Positions 36,556 to 45,602 of a stretch of 64,000 bases of DNA are shown here, piece after piece (within the stretch, counting starts at the first letter, position 1; every line of letters begins with the position of its first letter). The translations under genes and the position numbers were made by a program. The DNA comes from Microbacterium sp. Root61 (lineage in GTDB: Bacteria > Actinomycetota > Actinomycetes > Actinomycetales > Microbacteriaceae). The notes below the pieces were generated by a model, which was given only the letters and a program-made list of their open reading frames with translations, made no database searches and was not told the DNA's origin. The stretch is from positions 1,087,788 to 1,151,787 of the forward strand of contig NZ_LMGU01000001.1 of the NCBI RefSeq assembly GCF_001427525.1, read 5' to 3'.

Positions 36556-39500
36556 ATGCCCTCTCCCGAACCCGTCATCACGTACCCGCCGGAGCTGCCC
36601 GTCAGCGCCGCGCGGGACGAGATCGCGCTCGCCATCCGCGACCATCAGGTCGTGATCGTGGCCGGCGCAACCGGTTCGGGCAAGACCACGCAGCTGCCGA
36701 AGATCTGCCTCGAGCTCGGTCGCACGAAGATCGCGCACACTCAACCGCGCCGCATCGCGGCCCGCACGATCGCCGAGCGCATCGCCGAAGAGCTCGAGGT
36801 GCCGCTCGGCACCACGGTCGGCTACAAGGTCCGCTTCACCGACAAGGTGACCGAGGACACCCGGGTCACGCTCATGACCGACGGCATCCTGCTGAACGAG
36901 ATCCATCGCGACCGGCTGCTCAGCCGCTACGACACGATCATCGTGGACGAGGCGCACGAGCGGTCCCTGAACGTCGACTTCCTCATCGGGTACCTGCGCC
37001 GCATCCTTCCGAAGCGCCCGGATCTGCGCGTCATCGTGACCAGCGCGACGATCGATCCGGAGAGCTTCGCGAAGCACTTCGCGGATGCCGCGGGCAACCC
37101 CGCCCCGATCATCGAGGTCTCCGGACGCACGTATCCCGTCGAGATCCGCTACCGCGGACAGGTCGAGGAGGTCGCGACTGACGGCGCTGCGGACGAGGGA
37201 GGATCGGCTCGATCCAACCGCGAACCGGCCACTGCCCGACCGAAGCGGGCTCCTGTCACCAAGCGCGACGACACCCCCGACGACGTCGACGCCATCGTCG
37301 CGGCCCTGCGCGAGCTCGACCGCGAGCCGTCCGGCGATGTGCTCGTCTTCCTTCCGGGTGAGGCGGAGATCCGGGATGCCGCGGACGCCGTCCGCGGCGC
37401 CTACGCCAAGGACACCTCACCCACCGAGGTGCTCCCCCTGTACGGCCGACTGAGCGCCGCCGAGCAGCATCGCGTGTTCGAGCGCTCCACCGTCGCCGGC
37501 GTGCGTCGCCGCGTCATCCTCGCCACCAACGTCGCCGAGACGAGCCTGACAGTTCCCGGCATCCGCTACGTCGTGGACACCGGCACGGCACGCATCTCGC
37601 GCTACAGCGTCCGCACCAAGATCCAGCAGCTGCCGATCGAGGCGATCTCGCAGGCCTCCGCCCAGCAGCGCGCCGGCCGTGCGGGTCGCACCGCCCCGGG
37701 CATCGCGATCCGGCTGTACTCGGAGGAGGACTTCGAGAAGCGCCCCGAGTTCACCGAGCCCGAGATCCTGCGCACGAGCCTGGCCTCCGTCATCCTGCAG
37801 ATGCTGGCGCTCGGTTTCGGCGACATCACCGCCTTCCCGTTCCTCACCCCGCCCGATTCACGCGGGGTGAAGGCCGCCTTCGACCTCCTGCTCGAGCTCG
37901 GCGCGGTGCGACCCGCCGAGCGCGGCACGCGGTCGGGCGACCAGCCGAAGGGGCCGGCGCTCACTCCCCTGGGCCGGGAGATCGCGCGCCTGCCGATCGA
38001 CCCGCGATTCGCCCGCATGCTGCTGGAAGCGCGCAAGACCGGAGTGTTGTCCGATGTGATGGCGATCGTCGCGGGCATGTCGATCCAGGACGTGCGCGAG
38101 CGTCCGGAGGAGCGCCGCGAGGAGGCCGACCGGCTGCACGCGCGCTTCACCGATCCGACCAGCGACTTCCTGAGCATGCTCAACCTCTGGAACCACCTTC
38201 AGGAGCAGCAGGCCGAGCTGGGATCCAGCGCGTTCCGGCGCCTCTGCCGTGCCGAGCACCTCAACTACGTGCGGGTGCGGGAATGGGTCGACGTCCACCG
38301 CCAGTTGCGCTCGCTCGTCTCGCGCTCCGACAAAGGCGAACGGCATGATTCCGGCGGTTCGGCCGATCCGGACGAGATCCACAAGGCGATCCTGTCCGGA
38401 TTGCTCTCGCACATCGGCATGCTCGACGAGCGCAGCTCCGCCCGGGCGTCGAACGCGCGCACTGACACGAAGCGCCAGCCGGCGGCCGAGTACGTCGGTG
38501 CCCGCGGCGCGCGGTTCGCGATCTTCCCCGGATCCGGACTGAAGAAGAAGCGCCCGGACGTGGTGATGGCCGCCGAGCTCGTCGAGACCTCGCGCCTGTT
38601 CGCCCGCACGGTCGCGGCGATCGATCCGGCCTGGGCCGAGCCGCTCGCCGGTGACCTCGCGAAGCGGCAGCTCGGGGATCCGCACTGGTCCAAGACCGCG
38701 GGAGCGGCCGTCGCGTCCGAGAAGGTCACGCTCTTCGGCGTCGAGATCATCCCGCGCCGCCGCGTGCAGCTGGCCCGGTACGACCGGCCCCTCGCCCGCG
38801 AGCTGTTCCTGCGGCACGCCCTCGTCGAGGAGGACTGGGACCCGTCCTACCTCGACAAGCAGCTCACCGCCTTCCTCCGCCGCAACCTCGAGCAGCGACG
38901 ACGCCTGGAGAAGATCGAGGAGCGCGAGCGCCGCCGCGACATCCTCGTCGGCGACGAAGCCGTCTTCGCGTTCTACGACGCCCGCGTCCCGCAGGACGTC
39001 TTCGATGCCCGCTCCTTCGAAGCCTGGTGGCGCGATGCCTCGTCCCGCACCCCGCGACTGCTCGATCTGACCGAGGCCGACCTCGTCGACGAGGCCGCCC
39101 GCGGCGACGCCCGCGACTTCCCCGCGCGCTGGCAGCAGGGCGATCAGGTGCTGTCGCTGGCGTACCGCTTCGAGCCGGGGGCGCCGGATGACGGTGTCAC
39201 GGTCATCGTGCCGCTCGCACTGCTCGCGCAGCTGCGCCCGGACGGATTCGACTGGCAGGTGCCGGGGATGCGGGCCGAGCTCGTCACCGCCCTGCTCCGC
39301 GCACTGCCCAAGGCGATCCGCCGCAACGTCGTGCCCGCGGCGGACTGGGCGGCCCGGTTCTCCGACGAACTGGCCGGGCTCGGCCCGGAGGCGCACAACG
39401 GCCTGCCCGCGACGACGCTCCGCGAGACGCTCGCGCGGCTGGTCCAGCGGGTGGCGAACCAGCCCGTGACCGCGGCCGATTTCGACATGAGCCGAGTGCC

Positions 39501-40587
39501 GGAGCACCTGCAGGTCTCGTTCCGGGCCGTGGACGAACGTGGCCGGGCCGCGGCATCCGATCGCGATCTGCTCGCTCTGCAGACCCGGCTCGCCGACCGC
39601 GCGCGCACCACGGTGGAGCGCTCGCTGCAGCGCGGCGCAGAGCGTTCGAACGCACCGGAGTCGGGTAGCAAGACAGGGCCGATGCCGCCGTCCGGTCCTC
39701 AGGGCCCTGCCGCTGCCCCGCTGACCCGGACGGGCCTCACGGACTGGACCTTCGACGATCTCCCCGAAGTCGTCGACACGAAGGTCGCCGGCGGCGTGGT
39801 GCGCGGCTACCCCGCCCTGGTCGATGACGGCGCGACCGTCTCGGTGCGCATCGAGACGACGCCGGAGGAAGCGGCGCGGCAGACCCGCGCCGGCGCCCGC
39901 CGACTGCTTCTCCTCACGGTGCCGTCGGCCGCCGCGTATGTGCTCGAGCACCTCACCGCGAACGAGAAGCTGGCGCTCGCGGCATCCCCGTATCCGTCCG
40001 CGAAGGCGCTCATCGAGGACTGCCGCACGGCCGTCGCGGACGCCGTGATCGCTCGCCTCAGCCCGACGGGCGTGATCCGCACGCGAGCCGAGTTCGCGCG
40101 GGTCCGCGACGCCTTCTCCGCCGGCGTGGTCGATGACGTGTTCAAGACCGTGTCGCTGACGGCGCGCATCCTGATCCTCGCGCGGGACGCCGACCGTGCC
40201 GTGCGCAGCCAGAACTCGCTCGTCCTGCTCGGTGCACTCAACGACATCCGCGGGCAGTTGTCCGGACTCGTCTTCCCCGGCTTCGTCGCGCAGACCGGCC
40301 TCGCCCGACTCGCGCAACTGCCGCGCTACCTCCAGGGCGTGCTCGAACGACTGAGCGGCCTCGCCGACAACCCCGGCCGCGATCGACAGCGGATGACGGA
40401 GTTCGAACGCGCCGCCGCGCTGTTCGCCGACGCCGGCGGCGTCATCCCTCCCCCGCCGGATGCGCCGGCATCGCTCGTGCACGCGCGATGGCTGCTGGAG
40501 GAGTACCGGATGAGCCTGTTCGCCCAGCGCGTGGGGGCCGGCGAGCCGGTCTCGCTGCAGCGGATCACGAAGACGCTCGCAGGCTGA
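36556..40587 (+). CDS. hrpA: ATP-dependent RNA helicase HrpA (DEAH box)
   Basis: This 1343-aa helicase has motif I GATGSGKTT (about 38), motif II DEAH in IIVDEAHERSLN, motif III SATID, a second RecA domain with VAETSLTVPGIRYVVDTG and QQRAGRAGRT, the HA2/OB region, and the long C-terminal DUF3418 region typical of bacterial HrpA. A Gly/Arg/Lys-rich, probably disordered stretch of about 35 residues lies between the two RecA domains. HrpA helps resolve stalled or collided ribosomes on mRNA. The ATG at 36556 starts right before the first conserved block (ITYPPELPVSAARDEI); reading frames open further upstream are not conserved. Confidence 0.95.
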   Translation: MPSPEPVITYPPELPVSAARDEIALAIRDHQVVIVAGATGSGKTTQLPKICLELGRTKIAHTQPRRIAARTIAERIAEELEVPLGTTVGYKVRFTDKVTEDTRVTLMTDGILLNEIHRDRLLSRYDTIIVDEAHERSLNVDFLIGYLRRILPKRPDLRVIVTSATIDPESFAKHFADAAGNPAPIIEVSGRTYPVEIRYRGQVEEVATDGAADEGGSARSNREPATARPKRAPVTKRDDTPDDVDAIVAALRELDREPSGDVLVFLPGEAEIRDAADAVRGAYAKDTSPTEVLPLYGRLSAAEQHRVFERSTVAGVRRRVILATNVAETSLTVPGIRYVVDTGTARISRYSVRTKIQQLPIEAISQASAQQRAGRAGRTAPGIAIRLYSEEDFEKRPEFTEPEILRTSLASVILQMLALGFGDITAFPFLTPPDSRGVKAAFDLLLELGAVRPAERGTRSGDQPKGPALTPLGREIARLPIDPRFARMLLEARKTGVLSDVMAIVAGMSIQDVRERPEERREEADRLHARFTDPTSDFLSMLNLWNHLQEQQAELGSSAFRRLCRAEHLNYVRVREWVDVHRQLRSLVSRSDKGERHDSGGSADPDEIHKAILSGLLSHIGMLDERSSARASNARTDTKRQPAAEYVGARGARFAIFPGSGLKKKRPDVVMAAELVETSRLFARTVAAIDPAWAEPLAGDLAKRQLGDPHWSKTAGAAVASEKVTLFGVEIIPRRRVQLARYDRPLARELFLRHALVEEDWDPSYLDKQLTAFLRRNLEQRRRLEKIEERERRRDILVGDEAVFAFYDARVPQDVFDARSFEAWWRDASSRTPRLLDLTEADLVDEAARGDARDFPARWQQGDQVLSLAYRFEPGAPDDGVTVIVPLALLAQLRPDGFDWQVPGMRAELVTALLRALPKAIRRNVVPAADWAARFSDELAGLGPEAHNGLPATTLRETLARLVQRVANQPVTAADFDMSRVPEHLQVSFRAVDERGRAAASDRDLLALQTRLADRARTTVERSLQRGAERSNAPESGSKTGPMPPSGPQGPAAAPLTRTGLTDWTFDDLPEVVDTKVAGGVVRGYPALVDDGATVSVRIETTPEEAARQTRAGARRLLLLTVPSAAAYVLEHLTANEKLALAASPYPSAKALIEDCRTAVADAVIARLSPTGVIRTRAEFARVRDAFSAGVVDDVFKTVSLTARILILARDADRAVRSQNSLVLLGALNDIRGQLSGLVFPGFVAQTGLARLAQLPRYLQGVLERLSGLADNPGRDRQRMTEFERAAALFADAGGVIPPPPDAPASLVHARWLLEEYRMSLFAQRVGAGEPVSLQRITKTLAG

Positions 40588-40635
40588 CATGTCCGCGGCG
40601 GAATACGACGAGACGGAACGGCGGTTGACACAGAC

Positions 40636-41577
40636 ATGACCCAGGCGATCGTGTACACCCAGTTCGGCGGACCCGAAGTCCTCACCCTGATCGACGTTCC
40701 CGACCCCGTCCCCGGCGACGGCGAACTGGCGGTGCGCATCGAGGCGGTGGGTGCCAACCCCATCGACGCGAAGCTGCGCAGCGGTCTCCGCGCCTCAGCC
40801 GCGATCGACGAACCGCGCAGGGTCGGCTCCGACGCCGCCGGTGTCGTGACCGCGATCGGCGCGGGCACGGAGGGGTTCCGCGTCGGCGATCCCGTCGTGC
40901 TGAGCGGAGTCGCGGGGGCGTACGCCTCCGATGCGGTGGTGCCGGCCGCGCGCGCGTGGGTCCGGCCGCCCCAGGTGTCCGCCGCCGAGGGCGCGGCGAT
41001 CGGCATTCCCATCGGCACGGCATACCAGGTCGCCCGTTCGATGGCCGTCGGGTCGGGTGACACCCTGCTGCTGCACGGCGGCTCCGGTGCCGTGGGTCAG
41101 TCGATCATCCAGTTCGCCGTCCGCTGGGGCGCCAGCGTCGTCGCCACCGGCTCCCCTGCGCGATTCGACCGACTTCGCGAACTCGGCGCCATCCCGGTCG
41201 CTTATGGACCCGGCCTCGCCGATCGCGTGCGGGAGGCGGCCCCGCAGGGCATCACGGTCGCGATCGACGCCGCCGGCACCGATGAGGCACTGCAGAGCTC
41301 GATCGAACTCGTGGATGATCTGTCGCGCGTGGCGACGATCGTGCGAGGACGGGATGCTGCGGGCCTCGGCATCCGCGCCTTCGCCGGCGGCAGCCCCGAA
41401 CCGCTCACCCGACAGCAGAGCGTGTGGCGCGCAGAGGCCGTGCCGGTCGCGCTCGCCCTGATGTCGGCCGGTCAGTTCTCCGTCGAGATCGGCCCGTCGC
41501 TCCCCCTCGCCGACGCGGCCGAGGCGCACCGCCTCCTCGAGTCCGGCGTGACCGGCAAACTCGTACTCATCCCCTGA
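40636..41577 (+). CDS. quinone oxidoreductase-like (MDR superfamily)
   Basis: This 313-aa zinc-independent medium-chain dehydrogenase/reductase shows the N-terminal GroES-like domain (GELAVRIEAVGANPIDAKLR, then GSDAAGVVTAIG) and a Rossmann NADPH site LLHGGSGAVGQSIIQFA. It lacks the zinc-ligand Cys residues. It should reduce quinones or enones with NADPH. It sits 48 bp after hrpA and ends before a strong hairpin. Confidence 0.9.
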   Translation: MTQAIVYTQFGGPEVLTLIDVPDPVPGDGELAVRIEAVGANPIDAKLRSGLRASAAIDEPRRVGSDAAGVVTAIGAGTEGFRVGDPVVLSGVAGAYASDAVVPAARAWVRPPQVSAAEGAAIGIPIGTAYQVARSMAVGSGDTLLLHGGSGAVGQSIIQFAVRWGASVVATGSPARFDRLRELGAIPVAYGPGLADRVREAAPQGITVAIDAAGTDEALQSSIELVDDLSRVATIVRGRDAAGLGIRAFAGGSPEPLTRQQSVWRAEAVPVALALMSAGQFSVEIGPSLPLADAAEAHRLLESGVTGKLVLIP

Positions 41578-41622
41578 ACCGAGCGGGTGCGGCGGTGCCG
41601 CAGTCCTCACCGGCTGAGCCGA

Positions 41623-41656
41623 CATCGGGTACCCGTCCGAAGACGGGTACCCGATG
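41623..41656. terminator. bidirectional hairpin terminator
   Basis: CATCGGGTACCCGTC pairs perfectly with GACGGGTACCCGATG (15 bp) around a CGAA loop, between the convergent stops at 41577 and 41691. Confidence 0.85.
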
Positions 41657-41690
41657 CCGGATCTTGAGGAGTGGCACCACCTCCGCGCGG

Positions 41691-42311
41691 TTACGCCTCC
41701 GCGGGCGCGACGGCGCGGCCGATCGACAGCATGAGCCGGTTCGCCCAGTTGAAGAACGCGGCGCCGTGGATCACGTCCGAGATGGACAGGTCGTCCAGCC
41801 CCACCTCGCGGAGCCGCGCGATGTGGGCCGTGGTGAGCCCGAACGGGGTGCGGGTCACCGCGACGGCCGCCGCCACGATGGCGTCCCAGCGGTCGCCCAG
41901 CTCGGCGGTGACGCCGTCGTCGAGCAGACGCTGCACATCGTCGGGCCGGTGGGAGTAGTGCGCCGCGAAACGGGAGTGGACCGATGCGCAGAACACGCAC
42001 CCGTTCTCCCGGGAGGCAGCGGTCGCCGCAAGCTCGCGCTCCGCTCGAGGCAGCCCCTCGGCGACGTTGTAGAAGATGTCGTTGTCGGTCCGCGTGCGTG
42101 CCGCCAGGATCTCGGGATCGCGCACGAGCAGCCGGAAGTAGTCCGACTTGAGTCGATTGCGATCGATCGCGGCCGCGAAGTGCCGCTCGGTGAGTTCGGC
42201 TTCGGGCTTGGGGTCGAGCCACGGCAGCCACCCGACGCCCTCGCGGGTGAACGCCTCAGGGTGCGGGGCATCGTGCGTCCGGACGGCGACGAGCTGGGTG
42301 ATGTCGGTCAT
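41691..42311 (-). CDS. alkylhydroperoxidase-domain protein (Avi_7169-like)
   Basis: This 206-aa carboxymuconolactone-decarboxylase (AhpD) fold protein has the redox pair in GCVFCASVHSRF, with the following His, as in AhpD peroxidase sites. From memory it matches the family described as 'alkylhydroperoxidase domain protein, Avi_7169 type', which occurs beside the gene upstream, a luciferase-like monooxygenase and a peptide-type ABC importer. It is the last gene of that operon, overlapping the previous gene by 4 bp. A role in reducing a peroxide or oxidised product of the monooxygenase is plausible but inferred. Confidence 0.83.
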   Translation of the reverse strand: MTDITQLVAVRTHDAPHPEAFTREGVGWLPWLDPKPEAELTERHFAAAIDRNRLKSDYFRLLVRDPEILAARTRTDNDIFYNVAEGLPRAERELAATAASRENGCVFCASVHSRFAAHYSHRPDDVQRLLDDGVTAELGDRWDAIVAAAVAVTRTPFGLTTAHIARLREVGLDDLSISDVIHGAAFFNWANRLMLSIGRAVAPAEA

Positions 42312-42907
42312 GCTGCTACCTCCTCGGAGAGTACGCGGAGTCCGGAGATGACCCGCTGTTGGAATGAGATGAAGGCGACGAGCTGCGAGAGGGTGACGAT
42401 GCCGTCCGGCGTCCAGCCCGCGTCGAGCAGCGCCTGGATGGAGTCTCCGGAGGCCTCGCGCGGCCGATAGACCAGCAGGTGCGCGTGCTCCAGCGCCGCG
42501 GTGAGGCGCGCCCCGATGCTCTCGCGGACGCTCTCGGCGGCGTGATACCGCAGTCCATCGGTGCTCTCGGCGTGCAGTCCCTCTTCGGCGTAGTGACCGT
42601 ACGGGCCGCTGGTCGAGGCAGCCGCCGCTTCACTCACCACGATGTCGGTGAGCGCGGCATCCGCGTCTCGGGCCTGGGCGGCGTGGTGCGCGGCGGTCGC
42701 CGTGTCGGCGGCGAGGCGCGTGATGAACGCGGCGACCAGCCGGCGCTCGGCGAGACTGGCGTCGCCGTCATCAAGCGGGCTGAAGAGGGCGTCGTAGCTC
42801 GCTTGACTCTGCTCCCGCGTCTCGGGACGGCGGCGACGCAGCACATCGATGCGACTGCCGGGCGCGACGCCCACCAGCCTGTCGATGATGTCGGTGTCGG
42901 TGGACAT
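42308..42907 (-). CDS. CMD-domain protein (Avi_7170-like)
   Basis: This 199-aa protein has a carboxymuconolactone-decarboxylase-like fold but no CxxC pair, unlike its partner downstream. Recognisable parts are DIIDRLVGVAPGSRIDVLR at the start and WTPDGIVTLSQLVAFISFQQR at the end. I place it in the family described as 'CMD domain protein, Avi_7170 type'. The missing Cys pair and the 4-bp overlap with the CxxC protein suggest the two may form a hetero-oligomer (inference). A GAAGGAG site precedes the ATG. Confidence 0.8.
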   Translation of the reverse strand: MSTDTDIIDRLVGVAPGSRIDVLRRRRPETREQSQASYDALFSPLDDGDASLAERRLVAAFITRLAADTATAAHHAAQARDADAALTDIVVSEAAAASTSGPYGHYAEEGLHAESTDGLRYHAAESVRESIGARLTAALEHAHLLVYRPREASGDSIQALLDAGWTPDGIVTLSQLVAFISFQQRVISGLRVLSEEVAA

Positions 42908-42945
42908 GTGTTCTCCTTCGGTAGGGGTGAGGATGGATCGAGGAA

Positions 42946-43965
42946 TCAGCGGGATGCGGTGGCCAACTGCGCGCGCCAGTTCAGAGCGGGTACGACCTCG
43001 GACGCGAGCAGGTCGATGTGACGGAGGATGAGCTCGTGCGGAGGATCGACCGAGTGCACCTGGAACGACACATCGGTCGCCCGCTGCAGGGTGGTGTCCG
43101 CGGCGAGCTGCTCGGCGACATCGCTCGGCGTGCCCAGGTGCGTGTCACTGGCGCGGATCAGGTCGTCGAGATCGCCGGTCGCAGCATCCAGGCCCTGTGC
43201 GGCGAACACGGCACGGAACTTCTCGAGTCCCCGCGCGGCCCACAGCCGCGCCTCTTCGGTGGTGTCCGCCACGAAGGCGGTCCGCGACGCGAGGATGCGG
43301 GGCGCGACGCCGGACGGCAGCGCCTCCAGGTAGCCGTCGATGATGTCGTTCTGGATGTCGCTCAGCGACAGGCCCACCGTCTCGGGGGTGGCCGGCTGGG
43401 TGCGCGACAGCAGCAGGCCGTTGCCGCGTCTCCCTGCGGCGATGGCACCGCGCTTCGAGAAGGTCGCCTCCCAGATGCGGTCGGCGAGGGTTCCGGACGC
43501 CGGGTAGAGGCGATTGTCCGACCCCGCGATCGCGTCCCCTCGCAGCGCCGCGGTCACCGTCGCGAGATGGGCGTCGTACACCTCGCGTCGCGCGTCGAAG
43601 GTGGTGCCGAAGCTGGGGAACGAGCTGGGTGTGCCCCCGGAGCCGAACCCGAGCTCGAGGCGTCCGCCGGAGACCAGATCCGTCACGCTCGCATCCTCGG
43701 CGAGGCGCACCGGGTGCTCGAGAGGCAGCGTGATGATGCCGGTGCCGAGTCGGATCCGTTCCGTGAGTGCCGCCGCGTGCGCGAGGAAGACGAGAGGCGA
43801 CGGCAGCCCGCCCTCCTTCTCGTGGAAGTGATGCTGGGCGACCCACACCGAGTCGAAGCCGGCGCGCTCGGCGCGGGTGACCTGTTCGAGCGCGAATCGG
43901 TACCGCTCGGCGGGGGGCGCCTCATCGAGCACGCGGGTGAAGAACCCGACCCCTTTGATCGTCAT
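42946..43965 (-). CDS. luciferase-like flavin monooxygenase (KPN_01858-like)
   Basis: This 339-aa TIM-barrel protein of the bacterial luciferase-like superfamily has FDSVWVAQHHFHEKEGG near the N-terminus, LGTGIITLPLEHPVRLAEDA, and a GGRLELGFGSGGTP flavin-phosphate loop. It should use FMNH2 and O2 to oxidise a small organic substrate, probably one taken up by the ABC importer encoded just upstream (4-bp overlap with the ATPase gene). It fits the 'FMN-dependent luciferase-like monooxygenase, KPN_01858 type' family. The substrate is unknown. Confidence 0.87.
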   Translation of the reverse strand: MTIKGVGFFTRVLDEAPPAERYRFALEQVTRAERAGFDSVWVAQHHFHEKEGGLPSPLVFLAHAAALTERIRLGTGIITLPLEHPVRLAEDASVTDLVSGGRLELGFGSGGTPSSFPSFGTTFDARREVYDAHLATVTAALRGDAIAGSDNRLYPASGTLADRIWEATFSKRGAIAAGRRGNGLLLSRTQPATPETVGLSLSDIQNDIIDGYLEALPSGVAPRILASRTAFVADTTEEARLWAARGLEKFRAVFAAQGLDAATGDLDDLIRASDTHLGTPSDVAEQLAADTTLQRATDVSFQVHSVDPPHELILRHIDLLASEVVPALNWRAQLATASR

Positions 43966-45602
43966 GTCGTCGTCTCCTTCTGTCGTTGCCGGTCGACGCG
44001 CCGCGGGATCGCTTCCAGCAGCTCTCGGGTGTATTCCTTCTGCGGGTGGAGGTAGATCTGCCGGGTCGGCCCGGCCTCCTCGACACGGCCGTGGTGCAGC
44101 ACCGTGACGGTGTCGGACACCTGCCGCACGACGTCGAGGTCGTGGGAGATGAAGACATACGTGAGCCCGCGCTCACGCTGGAGTTCGGCCAGCAGATCGA
44201 GGATCTGGGCCTGCACGCTCACGTCCAGGGCGGACACCGGCTCGTCGAGCACGACGACGCGCGGATCCAGGATGAGCGCACGCGCGATGGCCACTCGCTG
44301 ACGCTGCCCTCCGCTGAGCTCTCTGGCGCGGCGGGTGTGCACGGCCGTCCCCAGTGCGACCCGATCGAGGATCGCGGCAGCCTGCTCGCGCCGGATGCGG
44401 CGTCCGCCGAGACCGAAGTTGCGGAGCGGCTCGGCGACGATGTCGAGCACCGACATGCGCGGGTTGAGCGAGCCGAAGGGATTCTGGTAGACGAGCTGCA
44501 CGGTCTGTCGGAACTGACGACGCGCCTCGCCGCGCAGGCCCGCCACGTCGTTGCCCGCGACGGTGACCTCTCCCCCATCCGGGGTCTCGAATCCGAGAAG
44601 GATGCGGGCGGTCGTCGACTTGCCCGAACCGGATTCCCCGACGATCGCATGGGTCGTGCCGGCGGCGACCTCGAAGGAGACGTCATCGATCGCCGTCACC
44701 GTCGTCGCGCGTGATCCTCCGCGGCGGAACTGCTTGTGCAGCCCGCTGACACGCACGGCGGGCGCGGCGTCCTCTTCTGCGGAGGCGATCACCGTCGGGG
44801 GCCCTCGGAAGACGCGGTCGTTGAGCGACGGCGCGTTCAGGAGCAGCCGACGCGTGTACCCGCTCGACGGCGAGTCCAGCACGGCGGCGACGGACCCGTC
44901 ATCCTCCACACGCCCGTCCTTCATCACGATGATCCGATCGGCGCGCTCGGCCGCCACACCGAGGTCGTGCGTCACGAAGAGGATGCCGGTGCCGTCCTGC
45001 CGACGGAGGTCATCGAGCAGATCGAGGATGCGCCGCTGCACGGTGACATCGAGGGCGCTGGTGGGCTCGTCGGCGATGAGCAGCCGAGGTTGCAACGCGA
45101 GCGCCGCCGCGATCAGCACCCGCTGCCGCATCCCCCCGGACAGCTCGTGCGGATATGCGCGCGCCACCCGCTCACCGGGCAGTCCCACGCGATCGAGCAG
45201 CGCGGTGACGCGGGCCGAAACCGCAGATCGGTCCTTCTCACCATGGATGCGGAGCGCTTCGCCGACCTGCCAGCCGACACTCTTCAGCGGGTCGAGCGAG
45301 CTGCCCGGGTCCTGCGGGATCAGACCGACGCTCTTCCCGCGGATGGTCTCGAGGCGGCGCCGTGACCAGCCCTGGATCTCGGTGCCGTTGAGCGCGATCG
45401 TTCCGCTGCGGATCCGCGCGTTGCCCGCGAGCAGCCCCAGCACCGACAGGGCCGTCGTGGTCTTGCCCGACCCTGTCTCCCCCACGATGGCGACGACCTC
45501 ACCGGGAGCAACCGACAGGCTCACCCCGTCCACCGCCGTGTGGGTTCCGCCCTCACGGGTGTCGTAGTCCACGACCAGGTCGCGAATGCTCAGCAGGCTC
45601 AT
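43962..45602 (-). CDS. fused double ATPase of a peptide/nickel-type ABC importer
   Basis: This 546-aa protein is two DppD/DppF-like ATPases in one chain. Domain 1 (about 1-265) has GETGSGKTT, LSGGMRQRV and LIADEPTSALD; domain 2 (about 280-546) has GESGSGKST, LSGGQRQRV and VVLDEPVSALD. Both have the oligopeptide-type C-terminal PxH/YTRELL region that binds a zinc or iron cluster in relatives, in shortened form. The ATG at 45602 overlaps the permease stop by 4 bp; longer readings are not conserved. Confidence 0.93.
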   Translation of the reverse strand: MSLLSIRDLVVDYDTREGGTHTAVDGVSLSVAPGEVVAIVGETGSGKTTTALSVLGLLAGNARIRSGTIALNGTEIQGWSRRRLETIRGKSVGLIPQDPGSSLDPLKSVGWQVGEALRIHGEKDRSAVSARVTALLDRVGLPGERVARAYPHELSGGMRQRVLIAAALALQPRLLIADEPTSALDVTVQRRILDLLDDLRRQDGTGILFVTHDLGVAAERADRIIVMKDGRVEDDGSVAAVLDSPSSGYTRRLLLNAPSLNDRVFRGPPTVIASAEEDAAPAVRVSGLHKQFRRGGSRATTVTAIDDVSFEVAAGTTHAIVGESGSGKSTTARILLGFETPDGGEVTVAGNDVAGLRGEARRQFRQTVQLVYQNPFGSLNPRMSVLDIVAEPLRNFGLGGRRIRREQAAAILDRVALGTAVHTRRARELSGGQRQRVAIARALILDPRVVVLDEPVSALDVSVQAQILDLLAELQRERGLTYVFISHDLDVVRQVSDTVTVLHHGRVEEAGPTRQIYLHPQKEYTRELLEAIPRRVDRQRQKETTT

